A DNA stretch of 64,000 bases. Source: Trichosphaerium sp. ATCC 40318 (taxonomy: Eukaryota > Discosea > Flabellinia > Trichosidae). Position 1 is the stretch's first letter, and every line of letters starts with the position of its first letter. The stretch is from contig JALMLS010000516.1 of the NCBI GenBank assembly GCA_038496445.1, positions 248,001 through 312,000 on the forward strand, written 5' to 3'. Positions 1 to 13,701 of the stretch are shown in pieces. A model generated the notes under the pieces. That model was given only the letters and a program-made list of their open reading frames with translations, did no database searches and was not told where the DNA came from. The position numbers and the translations under genes were made by a program.

Positions 1-560
1 CTCCTAGCGCAGCGTCAACAAGCAGCTATATAGAGTTAAAATCTATTCATGAGCTTAAAGCACTTCAAATTCTGTGTTCGCAAAAAGTTAGGACAACTCA
101 AAAGTTCCTTTTCGGAATTGGGTTGTCAAACGTGGACTTCTCACGTGACTATTGTCATTTGTAAATAGTTGATAGCACCTTCCGTGGTTGGGGTGCAAAA
201 GGTTCCTTGTGTACACACCCGACAAGGGTCGTAACAGTAAAAAGTTAGGATTCAACATTATTCATTAAATGAACATTTCACAAAAGCATACTGCAAACAC
301 TTTTTTTGGTTTATTGTCCTTTCAATGCCAATGTTTTCCGAAGTTCAACTGCACACTTACGCATTTGGAAGTACTGGCACAGCAGATTTTTACACATAAG
401 CCAAGTTAAGTTACTATGACGTCTACTGATAATCGCAGCTTGTAAAGCATCAATGAGGCTAGATAACCGCGTAAAGATAGCATTATTGGGCGCTTTACTC
501 ATTTTTAGTTTAGTACGCATAAATAAAACCGTATTATACTGAAAATGCGTGTATGTTGTC
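1..560. other. Gene-poor leading segment
   Basis: I see no supported gene here. The short open frames have no recognisable protein pattern. One CACGTG palindrome lies near 144. The segment may hold the promoter and first exon of the Nudix gene that follows. Confidence 0.4.
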
Positions 561-590
561 TTCTTTCCACAAATCCGAGCGAATTATACA

Positions 591-1361
591 TTTGAACCGC
601 TTCCAAACCATAAAACATTTAAAACCTTGAGCAGGTGGACACTAACATCCCCAACACTCTTTCTTACCTATTGAAACAGATATCTCACTTTTAACAGTCC
701 ACCTCGTGTTGCTATTGAACGACATGCAGTAAAGTTACCAAGTGGTGAAGTAGAACCAAATTGGCTCTGGGTACGCACTACTGAGCGAATAAAATGATAT
801 TGAAGGTCTTCTACATAGATTGTTACACCTCCTTACGTTAATGTCATGGCTGTTACGGAACAAGGAACAGTTTTAGTATTCAAACAAGAAAAATATGCAA
901 CAGGCACGTGATTATTTTTTTGTGTCATGGTTTAACCTCTTCTTACTTTGGATAAGATGGGGTTTCGTTGGCGGCCTGTGGAGGATATATTGATGAAGGA
1001 GAGACTCCATTAATGGCAGCTAAAAGAGAATTAATGGAAGAAACAGGGTACAAAGCCAAGGAATGGACCTTCCTTGGTACATATGCAAGTGATGCTAATC
1101 GTGGTACGCTAGCACTTTGTTGTTGAGTTCCTAAACACGACAGGATCTGGCACTGGTCATCTTTTCTTGGCTCAAGGCGCCTTCAAGGCAGACAAGAAAC
1201 TCGTACAAGCTGATGAAGAAAGTCAAGAATTGATGGAAATGACATTGAGCGAGCTTGAAGATGCCTTAGCTGAAAACGAGTTTAAAGTGACATCATGGTC
1301 GCTCACATATGCATTGGGTCAAGTACACATGAAGAGAAAGCAAAAACAAAGTAAAAAATAA
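591..1361 (+). CDS. Nudix hydrolase, ADP-ribose pyrophosphatase-like
   Basis: At least four exons can be joined. The diagnostic Nudix box is complete at about 972-1043: GGYIDEGETPLMAAKREL followed by MEETGY, which fits G-x5-E-x7-R-E-L-x-E-E-x-G. The Glu residues would bind Mg2+ for hydrolysis of a nucleoside diphosphate linked to another moiety. Upstream exons read SPPRVAIERHAVKLPSGEV and IVTPPYVNVMAVTEQG, the usual N-terminal strands of ADP-ribose/ADP-sugar pyrophosphatases. The C-terminus is Lys-rich and ends QKQSKK. One intron (about 904-955) appears to be GC-AG, with donor G|GCACGTG. The substrate is inferred from similarity only. The initiator ATG is not resolved: the first supported exon starts near 591, but no in-frame ATG was found just upstream. 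Confidence 0.75.
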
Positions 1362-1607
1362 ACATCCTGTACGACCAAAGAGCTCGAGTAAGACTTGCCT
1401 TTCGATGACACGTGGAGATGTAACGAAGAGTCAAATATACAAATGTGACACCTTTGACGCCAGATTTGGTCGTCATAAAGTTTTTGACCGAGTTTGGGAG
1501 CACTAAAGCATAAAATGATAAGTTTAACATGCAATACGTAAAAATGTTTCATTTCGCTCAAGCACACTGCTGAGGGTGTTATTTACAAGTTGAGAGTGTT
1601 TTGCGGT

Positions 1608-1997
1608 CTAATGCATCTGTTGTGTTGCGCTTTGAAGCGCATTTAATCTTTCCATTATTTTAGCGAGAGTTTGGTTCACTTTGGCCATTCTCTTGCGTGC
1701 TGCTATAAGCTTGGCAACGTACGGCGCTAGAACAGGCACTTCAGAATACCCCATAAACTTTTCGAGTGCTAGTTACGTGTTAAACAGTATCATAATAGAG
1801 CAGTTTATCGTATTACCCGCAGATAACTGGTCAATCTGATCTGAAAGTTGTTGCTGGCTCATAAATACACCTTTAATACGATCATCGCATTCAGTGACCA
1901 CTGGTGTTAATAATTGCATTAGCCCATCGGCAAAAACTTCTTTGGTTGGTTTAGGGCCTTCTTCGCTCGCTTTTGAGTCGGTTGGAGCGTCAGACAT
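1608..1997 (-). CDS. Snapin-like BLOC-1/BORC subunit
   Basis: A two-exon gene with an intron at about 1769-1816. The first exon encodes FADGLMQLLTPVVTECDDRI followed by SQQQLSDQIDQLSA. The second encodes YSEVPVLAPYVAKLIAARKR and a helical tail with KVNQTLAKIMERLNAL. This order of two heptad-rich helices, with an A-G-L-x-x-L-L-x-P-x-V start and a P-Y-V-x-K-L-x-x-A-R-x-R middle, is the Snapin pattern. The length (about 130 aa) is also typical. Snapin sits in BLOC-1 and BORC, which act in endosome and lysosome biogenesis and positioning. I chose the Met of MSDAPTDSKAS; a Met at 2036 is also in frame. The gene is divergent from the C2-PX-PH gene, with about 220 bp between start codons. Confidence 0.7.
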
Positions 1998-2220
1998 TGT
2001 ATGTATCGTACCAGCGTTTCCAACTGTTAAATTCAAACTACGTCAAACGGAAATTTGAACTAGAATACACAGGGCGTTAACACGCAATAATAAACACCAA
2101 CTGGGCAAGTCTCGATCCTGTGGCGTACATTGCCACCTTTCCGTTTTGTTTTAGCTCAAACAACACGCACAAGAGATACGACAGCGCTACTTGACGTAAT
2201 TTAATAAAGCAAAACCGGAA

Positions 2221-5200
2221 ATGGAGTACCGTGATGGAAAAACCTCCCAAGGTACGCACTATCGATACTTGCACTTTTGGGGACCTACTATAGCGATTTT
2301 AAATTTTTTGAGCCATGCTTCCGTTTTCAGCCTTTCTTATGATCGTTCAACGCAATACATTTCTGACGCTAGCTCTATGCATCAACTCAATACGGCGTCG
2401 TTTGTTGTTAGGAGCTTTTGCTTTTTTTTTCAAAGTAACGTCAGTACAGCTATTAAAACCAATGTATAGGTAGTCCTGATAAGCCAGTACGCAAGAAATC
2501 TCAACAAAGTGAAACTTCTGGCAATACAAAGACGAAAAGGACGCAGAAAGGTTTCAATATTAAGCAAGGTAAGGCTACATTATGCTTTTTGGGCGAAAAC
2601 ATCGACAAAACAAAGTAGGAAAAAGCGTTATCAGTTTTTGTTCACCGTTTTACATTCCGCGCGTGCTACGTCAAGGCTAGCATACGCGTCTTAAATGTAA
2701 CCATCAAACGAAACAGTTTTTATTTACAAAAAACTTGTAGTTATCTCGTTGAAATCGCCTCGGTTCGGCAAGTCTAGCAAGAAGGATCCATTTCGGCCAA
2801 GGAAAAAGTCCAAAAAAGCTAAAACATCTAGAAAGACACGATCAGCCTCGTGGGTGTTTGGATCTGTTAGTAAGAAAAATGCACCATACACACATAGGGA
2901 TACAACGTCAAATGCACCAGGAAGACCAACGGGTGATCGTCAACGTCCAAGGACAAAGTCAACGAATTGGTCTGCTGGCACTAGCAACAATCGCTCGACT
3001 TTTGTTGATCCTATAGACCCTCAGAGTGATAGATATGATGAATTACGTTGTATGTTACAACGTGATGAGCTGCTGGGAATGCAATTTGCCCATGATGGAA
3101 GCAGTACGTAGGCCTTCATTAGGACTAACATTTTATTCCTTTTTATTTTTTTTTCTCCATTTTTGGAGGGAATTGGCACAAAGTTGTCTGGGCGATTTTT
3201 AGTCTGTATCGCCTTACTTTTTTGCGTGATTTCCTCTTTGTTAATTAAGGATAATTTTTAGTTAAAAATGGTAGCGGTAGCGAGAAGAGAAAAAAAGAAA
3301 AATCTCCACGTGCTGTAAGTCAGCCTGTTTATAAAATTGTACCAAGGATACAAAACATATCTCCTGCGCTTTCTGTGAATAGTACAAAGCAGTCTCCTAG
3401 CAGTACATTCACTTCAGGATCTATTAATGATCAATATGTCAGTGACGTTCGCACGTTCTCTGATTCTTCGTCTACATTTGAACAAACCCGGTCAACGTAT
3501 ACAACAGATGCAGATGGAGGCTTTGCAGATTACTATAATAGACCATTATCACCAATTACTACAGTTGATAGTAGTGATGATACATTTTCTGACTTTTCAG
3601 CTTCTATTGAAGAGCATCTCGGTGTCCATATCACAGTTGAGAGTCAAGGTACGTATATAGGTGTAAATCGTGTTTGCGTTAATTTTTTTTAAAGATGAAG
3701 GTTCAATAGGCCGTTCAGATCCAAAACCGTACAGTGTAGCAGCGTCTGTACCTAAAAAGTTTAAAGCAAAAATGCCTCGAACTGAGTGGGAGCCTTATAA
3801 TAGCAGCACGCACAGCGATATTGTTGTGCAAGGCAGTGAGTCTATTGGTAGTGATAGTCTCAGCGATAAAGTTGAAGGAACTACTTCTTCAGAGAGTATA
3901 AACAGTAGCCACGATGTACTCATGGAAACTGAACCAACTAACATTAAAAGTAGCGAAGTTGCCAATGATAATGATTCTGATTCGCGTACGTGGAACAAAC
4001 ACCAACACGAAGCAGTCCAACACAACTCACTGTTATTTTTCTAGAATTCGAGAAACCTGAAAGTGCAAGTGTTAGAGAGTTATTACAGTTTGCCAATAAC
4101 ATAGCTATGATAAGAAGAAATTCTGTACACTCTAAGGAAGAACAATTAAAGGTTCGAAGTAAAGAGAATCTATGTACGTCTAAAAAACATTCTCAAAAGT
4201 CTGACTTTTGTTTCTTTTTGCTAACATTGTCGACTTAGTTGCAGTGATTAAAAGAGAAGAAGGGTCATTCTCAAAACCTCATAAAGACCAACAACAAGAT
4301 AAATACACTGGTGGCATTTCTATTAAGCGTCATTCATTAAAAGTAGTTAAAGCTAGCTCTAGCGTTAGTAGAGTTCATATCAACAATGTTCTTGGAAGAA
4401 ATAACTCACAGAATCTACAAGCTGTTGTGTCATCAATAGCAGCAAAGGGAGGAAAAAATAATGCGACAAAACCTATTGTCAAACTAGATAAGATCCTTAT
4501 ACCAAGGATAAACTTTAACGCCGAAATGTCGACTGAAAGTTCATCAACGGAGAGCAGTAGCTCGGATTTAAATGACAGTGATATTGTTTCTGGTACTGCT
4601 TCATGGCATTCTACTTATAATGGTATTGGAGAAAAGTTAAATATTGGAAGCACATTTCAAAGTGCTTATGATCATAATATACCTAAATCACGTGTTATTG
4701 CTTCACAAAGTGCTATAACACTTCGTTGTAGTGATGAATCTTTTACATCATCTTTCTCTTCTACATCATCTTCTGATGATGCTATGAGTCTGGAGTATAT
4801 TGCTGGTAAGACTATTGCTTCTCTAAATGTAGCAAGGAAGCAAAAGAGAGGTATCTCCAATGATAAGTCAACGTTGCTTAGCGAAGAAGGTATGGCGGTG
4901 TTTTTTTTTCTTTTGTTTTTGATGTTCTTGTTAACAATGGTGTTCTTTTAGATGACTCTTCTCAATTTAGCAAGCCTAAACAAATGTTAATCACCCCTAC
5001 ATTAGATGTTATTCGAACTAAAGAGATACACGGTGGTACTTTCTCGTCAATTCAAAGTGGATCTGTATCACAACCTCTAAGTGAATCAACTATTTCATCT
5101 GACTATTCAACTGAAGATGAAGAGTTATCACTAGATGAGAGAGCACGTGCTCTTCAAAGTAGGCGCAGTATAGCTATGTCTTTAAAGATACAAAGAAAGT

Positions 5201-8200
5201 CACCAGGAAGTAAGAGAAGAATCGTATCACCAAATAATCAAAAAGGCAGAGGCTCTGTAAGTTCTTTCAATTCAGATACTGCATCTCGTAGTGTAATTGG
5301 CCAACCAAAAACGTTCAATATTAAACAACAACATCAAGAACAAGCTAATCATTATCAGTGTAAACCTACAGGTAGTGAAGTAACAGGAACGAAGGTGTCA
5401 AGAGTAAAAATGTCTCTTAAACCGAAAGAAAATAATAAGAAAAGAAAATGGGTTCATGGTATTGTATCAACAGTTTATGTTGAGGAGCCACCTGAGCGTG
5501 ATTTAACCTGGAACTTATCGTATGATCCCAGAAGATTTGCTAAATTGGATAATACCGGAGATAAAGAGCATATAAAGATTGCTCTTGGTATTGATAAAGC
5601 TGAAACTAAGAATGATGTTGAACAGGATTCAACTTCAACAAAAGAAGAAAAAAGTGAGATGAAGTATCCGCACACAACAAAGTCTCCAAGACCGTTGGGT
5701 AAACTTTTTTATAACACACAGAAACGACAAGGTAAGAACCATTCTCGAAACAAGAAAAATTCGTTGATTTTTTTTTACTTGTTTTTTTCTCTTCCTTTGT
5801 TGAGGTCTACGCTATTAGGAGTTTTTCTTCGTTTTCATAAATATATCTTCTAATACTCCATTGTCATTATTAGAATTTTCATGTCAGTAAAATCATTTTA
5901 TAGAGCCCTTAATTTAATTCCTCTTTTTTTTTTCCTTCATTGTTTATAATCGTTTTTTTTAGACAGTTTGAGTGTTCCTGAAAAACCTGACAATACAATG
6001 ATTTCAATAGACAGTATGTATTTTTATATAATAGTTTATTAGAGGCTTTGAACAGTAACCAAAAACAATAGGTGAAGGTGATAGGATTGATACTAAGCTT
6101 GAAGAGTATGATGATTTCACTGATTCTCAACCAACAAGTGGAAGGTTTCAATTAAGTCAAGTGAGCCTTCCTACTAGTATTGAAGGAACGTTTCAAATAG
6201 TTCCTACACTTAAAACACAACTATCACGAAGTAGTAAAAACTGTGATACTCCTGCTGCACCTACTGCAATGGAGGTTGAGATAAAGTCTGGATTGCCTTC
6301 TGAAAGAAGCTTAACACTAAGTTCTTATTCGGATAGCTTTGAACACCCTGATACTCCAAAAGAGGAGATTAAAAGTCAGAAAGATATTTCTTCTATAAGA
6401 GATAAACCTCTTGCTTTTGGGAAGTCTACAAGAGATAATAATATCTCACGAAGAATGAGTTTAGGGTGCGTTTTTCTGTTAAAAATAAGAAAAAGTTTGA
6501 GAAGATTATTTGCTTACGTTCTTGCTTAGTAGTGATATTGACAACTCTGATGGTGATGACAAGCGATACTCGGGGATTCAAAAGCGTGATAAAGGTATAT
6601 ATTTTTCTAGTTGAGTTTGTGGTGCAACGAGCACTCAATGGAAGATAAAAGCGTTAATTTTTTTTTTACTAGGATTATTACATGTTTGTATATCAAAAGC
6701 TAGAGGGCTTGTTGATGAAGATTTAAACGCATACTGTCTTGTAAAGTTTGGCCAGTATACTGTCAAGTCTTCTCCAGCATGTAGAGATTGGCAATTCTCA
6801 GTTCGTTTGCATGTGTTAGCTACATCTGATCCAAACGTTGAGGTACAGAATAATTTTTTTAAAAGTTTTGTTGACAATGTTTTGTAGATCCAAATATGGA
6901 GTACAGATACGGGATCAGATGATGTATTTATAGGCCAATATAAATTCAATATTGATGAGGTTATAAGTGATCGTAGAGAAGAGAATTGGTTTGCTCTTAG
7001 TGGTCCTGAAGGAGCCGAAGAAATAAGTGTTTATACAACTTTTGGTTGGCTTCCTAAAGAAGTAAGTTTTTGCCTTGTGATCATATGCATGGTTTAATAT
7101 ACTCTCTTAGGATCCAGAAATACGTAGTGGACTAACTCTGGCATCTTTACGGAACACATATGAACGCGAACTTGCGGAGATGGCATTGAATCTGAAAACG
7201 GATGATTTGAACTTGACTATTTATAACCGAGCTTCTGACGCAGAAGAAGAAAGTGATGTTTTCAATGAAATGTCGTCAAGTCCACCGCAGACAAGTGTAG
7301 AGAAACTTCAAGCCGGAATAAAACTTCTTTCCGTGAGTAGAACACCTTCAAGTCGGATATGGTATGCGAAGAAACAGATGTTTTTCTTTCTCATGATCAC
7401 GTGATTAATGCGTTTTTTTAGGAAGATGACGTCTCTTAATACTGATAATCAGATTAATGGAAATACAAAACAAATAAGTGTTTGTGGTGATTTCAAGTTA
7501 TTCGTACTTGACCACACTGTTGTGAAATTGAAGCATGACAACAAACTTCATAATGTTCGGTTTTTTTCTTCTTTTGCTTTTTTTGTCCCTCTGCTATGCA
7601 CTAAAAGGATGTGTTTTCTTATGTTTCCTGTTTAGATATTTAAAATACTTATAAAGAAGGATTCGTCATCTTGGTCAGTATACAGGAGATACTCTCAGTT
7701 TATAGAGCTACAAAAACAAGTGCGCATTTTGATCGATTATTGTTGTTGTAACCTTATTTCTTTAGTTGGTCAAGCGTTACAAGGGTATGTTTCCTTTAGC
7801 CAAGTTCAGTAAGCGTAGGATACATAACCTGAGTCCTCATAACGTTGATAAACGTCAACAGAAGCTTGAAAATTGGTATGTACCTCAGCGAATCTCCACG
7901 AACTCCTAGGTCCTAATTTCAGTTGTAGGTTAAGAAGTATTGTTAGTGTTGATGTAATTCTTAATGATCCGAATGTACAACACTTCTTTACACTCAACTG
8001 TGCCCAAGAACCAAAGTTAATAACTACAGAGCATGTTGGACATCTATACCGTATAATACCACGTAAGTACTTAAAGCCTGAAGTACGTAAGATATGGGTT
8101 GCTCTTAGAAATGGTGTTTTATTTAAATATAAAACAAAAAAAGAAAAACACCCGTACAGTATGACAGACTTGAAGAGAAGTACAATTCAACGTCTAGAAC

Positions 8201-8478
8201 AATCAGATAAGTCCGGATTATTACTAGGGCCAAAGTATAATACGCAAAGCGTATTCAGTATTGATATAAACGGTAAAAGTTATTATTATGCTGGATCTAA
8301 GCCAAGTACAATTGATAAGTGGCTTAAAGCTATTCAAAAGACTATGCCTCAAGTTAAAGGAAAGGTTCCTATGGATATATATGATGACTCAAGTGATGAT
8401 AAAGAAGATTCTTATAGTGATGATGGCTCTGGAGAATCACAATTCATAGGAAAAAGAAAAAGAGTCCTAATAGCATAA
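2221..8478 (+). CDS. C2-PX-PH domain protein with long Ser-rich N-terminus
   Basis: A multi-exon gene with many short introns, most starting GTACGT. The proposed start is MEYRDGKTSQ at 2221, followed by an unusually long intron (about 2252-2468). The N-terminal part (to about 6600) is low-complexity Ser/Thr/Lys-rich and probably disordered. It is followed by a C2 domain (about 6670-7070; HVCISKARGLVDEDLNAYCL, then IWSTDTGSDDVFIGQ). Next is a PX domain (about 7480-8000; WSVYRRYSQFIELQKQ and LENWLRSIVSVD). The C-terminal region (8000-8400; KIWVALRNGVLFKYK ... KWLKAIQK) has a PH fold pattern. PX-PH pairs occur in phospholipase D and some sorting nexins, but no HKD catalytic motif is seen. The role inferred is phosphoinositide-dependent membrane attachment, perhaps as a scaffold. 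The exon at 7405-7440 is the least certain junction. Confidence 0.75.
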
Positions 8479-8920
8479 AAAAAAAAAGGAAGACGAAGAA
8501 GTGACACTGTGCTTTTTTTTGATAATTATTATTATGCAAGTGTCCTTAAATTAGTTTTGTATTTTAAAATCATGTAAAACAGCGCTTTATGTACCATAAT
8601 TGCAGACAAAAAATAAAATCTGTGCAAAAATCAAAGTCCTTGTTCACAGGTTTTGTCGTCTCACTTGACATTCGCAACACAACATATGAGCCAATACCTC
8701 TCAGTCCTTTCTACCGAATCAGACCTCCCGTTGGCGAAATTTTGCTTTCTCGTACTGTACTTCTGTTCAAGTTTTCTAGCTGAACTAATTATTGAAAATA
8801 ATGAGATTTCTGTTGACAAAAAGGTAAATTACACAAAATACGATTTAACAGCGTTGAATTCGCAACAAGTTGCAAGTTGTAGTACCTTACGCGTGTTTAT
8901 ACAAAAGAAGGACAGATCAA
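8479..8920. other. Intergenic region upstream of the kinase gene
   Basis: This holds the 3' flank of the C2-PX-PH gene and presumably the promoter and 5' UTR of the PAK-type kinase gene. Small open frames are present, but none has coding support. Confidence 0.4.
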
Positions 8921-11900
8921 ATGTCGTTGAACCCGTGGAGAACGTCGGATATCAAAACCGCAGAAACAGAGTATTCAAACAAGTCTAAGATCGCAGATGG
9001 GTAAACAGCATTTAATTCTCATGAATTGGTTTAATTTGTTTGTAAAACGACTATTTTGCGCGATCATACGCTAGAACACCTTATGTACGCTGTATTTACG
9101 TTATTTACAGGGGTTTTGGTGTTGTTTATAAGGCAAACAGTAAAAGTATTGGCGGCGTAGTTGCTATCAAGGTTATACAGATCAAATCCAATATGGAGGC
9201 TAGTCTTAGAACCGAAATAGATTTTATGCAAAAAGTACAACACGCGACAATAGTACATTTTATAGATGCCTTTCAAGTTAGTGACTCTGATTTGTGGGTT
9301 GTAATGGAATTTATGGACAGAGGTACAAATTTAGACAGAAACCCTCTTTTTCGTCCTACAATTATCGTAACCCCAAAGCTTACGCTTACATGGCATGAAT
9401 GTACTCATAAAGTCTGTAGGTTGCTTAACCGACTATTTATTCCCGAAAGCTGGCGTCGTTATGGAGGAAATGCATATTGCCTACGTAGCTTCAAGGGTAC
9501 GTAATTGTCTAGCCTTCTTCATCAAATTCTTGTTTTTTTGTGCGATAAAACAACCACCAAAACCATCTCATTCTCTGTAGATGCTAACAGGATTGGCGTA
9601 CTTACATTCACAAGGGAAAATACATCGTGACATAAAGAGCGATAATGTGCGTAAAAATCGCCTAATATAGTCGTAGATGGTATCTAACGTTGTGGTAGAT
9701 ATTATTGAATAGTAAAGGAGACGTAAAATTGGGTATGTTATGAGTTATGATGCATTTGTATTTTTTAATTCAACTTTTTTTGAGAACTTGATACAAACAG
9801 TCTGTTTTCTCGTATGAGTACTTCTACAATGACCCTTTTGCCTTACCATTTCTTAAATAGCTGACTTTGGATTCTCTGCTCAGCTCACGCCTGAACAGAG
9901 CAAGCGTACAACAATCGTAGGAACACCTTTCTGGTACATAAATTTTTAATTGCGATTATGTCAATTGGTAAAAGTATTAATGCTTGGACTCTCTTAGGAT
10001 GGCTCCTGAGTTACTAGTCGGGTTGAAATATGACGAAAAGGTCGATGTATGGTCTCTTGGTATTACAGCATATGAAATGGCTGAGGGTATGTGCCGTTGA
10101 AACAAGTTTAAAAGTTTTTTAAAGTTTAATGTACAAGGCTTGTACGGATTGATTTCTGATTTATTTTAGGTCAACCACCTTTCTTTGATATTCCAGCGAT
10201 GCAAGCATTAGTTAAAATTGCAAGTGAAAAAGAAGCACCATCATTAAAGTACACACAACCACTTTTTTTGAGATTGCTAACATTTTTTGAAGAGAACCCG
10301 CTTGTTGGACAACGCAGTTTAAGGATTTCCTTTCTAAGACGTTGACAAAGAATGTAGAACATAGAGCGGATACAAAGAGTTTGTTGACAGTACGTAAAAA
10401 CTACGCTAGTTATCAAGAAAATAGTTATCTTTTTGTTCTTTCGTTTTTTTTTTTTGAAATTTATTTGTTAACACCTGTTTCTTTCAGCATCCCTTCTTAA
10501 ATTGCGCTTGTACTACGCCCCAGTGGCTTCAGTTTTTTGAAGAAGTTAGTGAAAAAATAGCGCAACAGGATTGTGTGATTCCAGAATCAATAATCACAAC
10601 TGAGACGCTTTATGGTACGTGTGTCGCAATGTGTCAAAAAAAAAAAAGCAGTACATTGGTAATAATTTGTAGGTAACGGATTTCATGGAAGGCCTTTATA
10701 TATTGGAGAGAATACATTTACTATATTCCCTCATGCTCCAGATAATACAGTTATTAAAGTTGAAGCTAATAGTTTGCATATTCGTATAAATGGCCCTAAG
10801 GAGAATCTTAACGTATTACACCCTTTTTAAAATTTTTTTTTTCTTTAATTAAGTTTTGTGGTAGGGTACACCTATAGCAAATGGAGATGGATCTTTTGAT
10901 GTAGTATGGAACCCTATATCATTGGGTATTCATGAGATTGAGATTTATAGCGATACATGCAGTCTCTATCCTCTTATTGTTACAGAAGTAACAGCCTTTG
11001 AAAATAGTCGCTTCACAATGACTAGTTTGGACGCTATACTAGATGGTATAGGTAGTGGTATATCAACTCCTCCTGCACCAGCTCCTACAAATGCTCCTAA
11101 TAGCGAACGATCTTTCAACCGTACAATGACGTTTTCAGAGCTAGGTACGATGCAGTGAGGGCAGTTCTTGTTAGAAATAACAGTTTAATAGAAAACGAAG
11201 TTGCTGATCCAAGATTTCAACCTCCAAAACCTGAAGGTCAAGGCCAACATCCACAACCTCCACCTGCCCCGTCACCAACAGTTGCTACTCCAGTTTCTTC
11301 GAAAGCGCCACCGCAAATTCAAACATCAGCAGCTCCAGAGATGGTATGAAAAACTTATGATATTTTGTGTTAACTTTTTTTTGTTTTTAGTTGTTTAATA
11401 ACTTGGACGATATAATGTCCAATTTTGGAAGCAACCAACCGCCTTCCGGTAATGGAACTAAGCCTCCACCTACCGTAGGAACAAAACCTGCACCTTCATT
11501 TTCAGGACAGACAAAGCCTCCTCCATCTATCAACGTTGGACAGGTAAACCACACCAGTTCACCACCTCCACAAGTATCAGAAGCATCTTCACAGAGTATG
11601 TTCAGGTGATTAAATGTCTTTGCTGACTTTCATTCTCTTAGAAGCTGATGCAAGTTATGGTGAGACTAGACAACAAAAAGAAACACGTGAGAGAGAACAA
11701 GCATTGAGGGAATATAATCAAAGATTACTACGTGAAGTAGAACAACAAAAGAAAGAGCTAGAGAAAAAAGATTTAGAACTTATAGCTGAAAGAGAGCGTC
11801 AGCAGCTCATTGAACAAAAGAAACGAGAAGAAAAAAGGTAGGCGCCCTAATTAACCCATAGTATACACAAACAGTCTTTACCTAACACTCTAACTAGGCG

Positions 11901-12860
11901 TGAACTATTTAATGTAGCAAAGAGTAAAGTAGGCTCTCATTTTCTAAAAAAACAAGATCAAAAAAGAATGCAAAAAGAGGAAGAAGAACGAAGGAAACAA
12001 GAAGCAGAAAGGAGAAAACAAGAAGCAGAAAGAAGAAAACAAGAAGCTGCTAGACGCCAAGAGGCACAAAGGGCTTCTATGAGAGTACCACAGCAACAAT
12101 ACCAACAACCAGCGTGCGTGTATCTTACCAAAAGAAAACTGACACGCTTTTGTTATTTGGTTTTACTTTAGTTTTGACGTTTTGTTAAGCTCTCCTCATG
12201 GCCATACACCACAATATAACTCCAACACTTCTTATAACAATCAAGCGCACTATAGTGCGCCTGTGCGACAAACAAGCGTTCCACCACCAAACTACAATAG
12301 CAATTCTACAGCACCTGCTATTCCGCGTTCACCAAGTTATAACAATTCAGTTTACCCTAATAGTAAGAATCATTTCTTTTCTTTATGCTTTCGTATTCCA
12401 TTCTAACGTATCGTTCTAGGTTATGGCTCACAAGCAAACTACAATACAGCTCCTGTACCAGGACCAGTTCCAGGACCAACAACGAATTATCAATCTCAGC
12501 CTCAACAAGGAGTACAACGACACTCTAGTGTCATTCCTGGACCTGCAGTACCCCGAGCACATAGTACTGTTCCTCAGCCTTTTGGACAACAGCGCTCTGG
12601 TAAGTAGCTTTTTACAAAGCAGACAGTGTGTTTCTAGTTCTAACTACTTTTTAGCTGTGCCATTACCGTATAATACTAATCGTGGTGTTATGCCTGGAGT
12701 GTCTTATCAACATCCTCAAGGTCGTGGTATTGTTCCTGGACAGCATAATCCTGTTCCACAGCATCAAGGACAGTATCAACAGCCTGGTTATCGTCCTCCT
12801 GTTAATCAACAGCAACAACCTTATGGGTATCAATATAACCAAGGACCACCAAGATATTAG
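8921..12860 (+). CDS. PAK-type Ste20 kinase with filamin Ig repeat, Pro-rich and coiled-coil tail
   Basis: Translation starts [15 protein letters not shown], directly before the kinase domain, with no CRIB domain. Kinase motifs are intact: [62 protein letters not shown] and [16 protein letters not shown]. The DFGF-x-AQ-x-TPEQSKR stretch points to the PAK group. After HPFLN and a short linker comes one filamin-type Ig repeat (about 10670-11010: [18 protein letters not shown] ... [13 protein letters not shown]). The frame continues through GG|GT splicing, so this is one protein. A Pro-rich region follows, then a charged coiled coil (about 11650-12070, with RRKQEAE tandem repeats) and a Gln/Pro/Tyr-rich tail ending NQGPPRY. 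The expected role is Ser/Thr phosphorylation near the actin cytoskeleton; the filamin repeat may bind partners or dimerise. Confidence 0.8.
11986..12066 (+). repeat. Coding tandem 21-bp repeat (RRKQEAE)
   Basis: Three near-identical 21-bp units encode [21 protein letters not shown] and extend the single-helix or coiled-coil segment of the kinase-filamin protein. Synonymous differences between units suggest it is not a very recent expansion. Confidence 0.75.
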
Positions 12861-13701
12861 GAAGAAAAAAGATCCTAAAAGAAAAACCCAACTCGTTCAA
12901 ACTTACATTGCTGTACCATTTCTACCTAACACTATTTGTTGGGGAGTTGAATTACGTGTACACTTTAAATATAAATTATTGTACATACACCTGACTGGAC
13001 TTCAACAAGCGCTGGACCACAGATATAACTGAACCCCAAAAAAAAAAAGAGATGAAAAACAAAGGTCGTTCCGAACACGCTGGGGCGCAATAGCTAAGTA
13101 CACCGCCAGTATTTATACGCTGTTAAATTTCGTAGATACTCCGAACACGGAGAATCTGTAACGCCCTGTATACTTCACAAACGTCACGTGACGGATCAAT
13201 AGTTCATCCGGGAAACTAAAATTGTCTATTTATCTACCTGTTGAGTATATCTACAAGGTGCTAAGTGTTTCACATGGCTTCACAATTGTTTTACCGTTTC
13301 TCTTATTTAACGCGGTTATAAAAGCAACAACAAGTGTCGTCTCAAAAATTTGGGAGATTCAAGCAATAAAACTCGGAAATGTCCAAGACACTGTGAGCAC
13401 TTGGATTTGCAGGAACCGAACGTGATCATGAGACATATTTAAGCCGTTAGAGCGTGTTTACCATAATTGTGAACGAAAGATAAGCATACATAAATAGAAC
13501 TGCTTTGGTTGTTTTTGAAGAGTATGTAAGCGCTTAGAGAGGTATTTAGAATACGCGTGATGCTCCTCAAAACATAGGAGGCTTCACTTAAAATCTAAAC
13601 AGCTTAACACCAAAAAGGCCTCAACGCGGATGAAACGCCCCTACGCTTATCATAAGATATACTCTACACATTAGCGTAACGATTAAGAAGTGATATAACC
13701 C
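12861..13701. other. Intergenic region
   Basis: No gene is supported. It contains a CACGTG inside GTCACGTGAC near 13187 and a short hairpin CTCCGaacaCGGAG near 13139. A 67-codon open frame at 13222 has no recognisable pattern. Confidence 0.4.

Noticed and set aside
311-520. Minus-strand 69-codon open frame as a gene
   Set aside because: No protein pattern; random frames of this size are common here.
13222-13425. 67-codon plus-strand frame as a membrane peptide gene
   Set aside because: Hydrophobic by composition only; no supporting signal or neighbouring exon.
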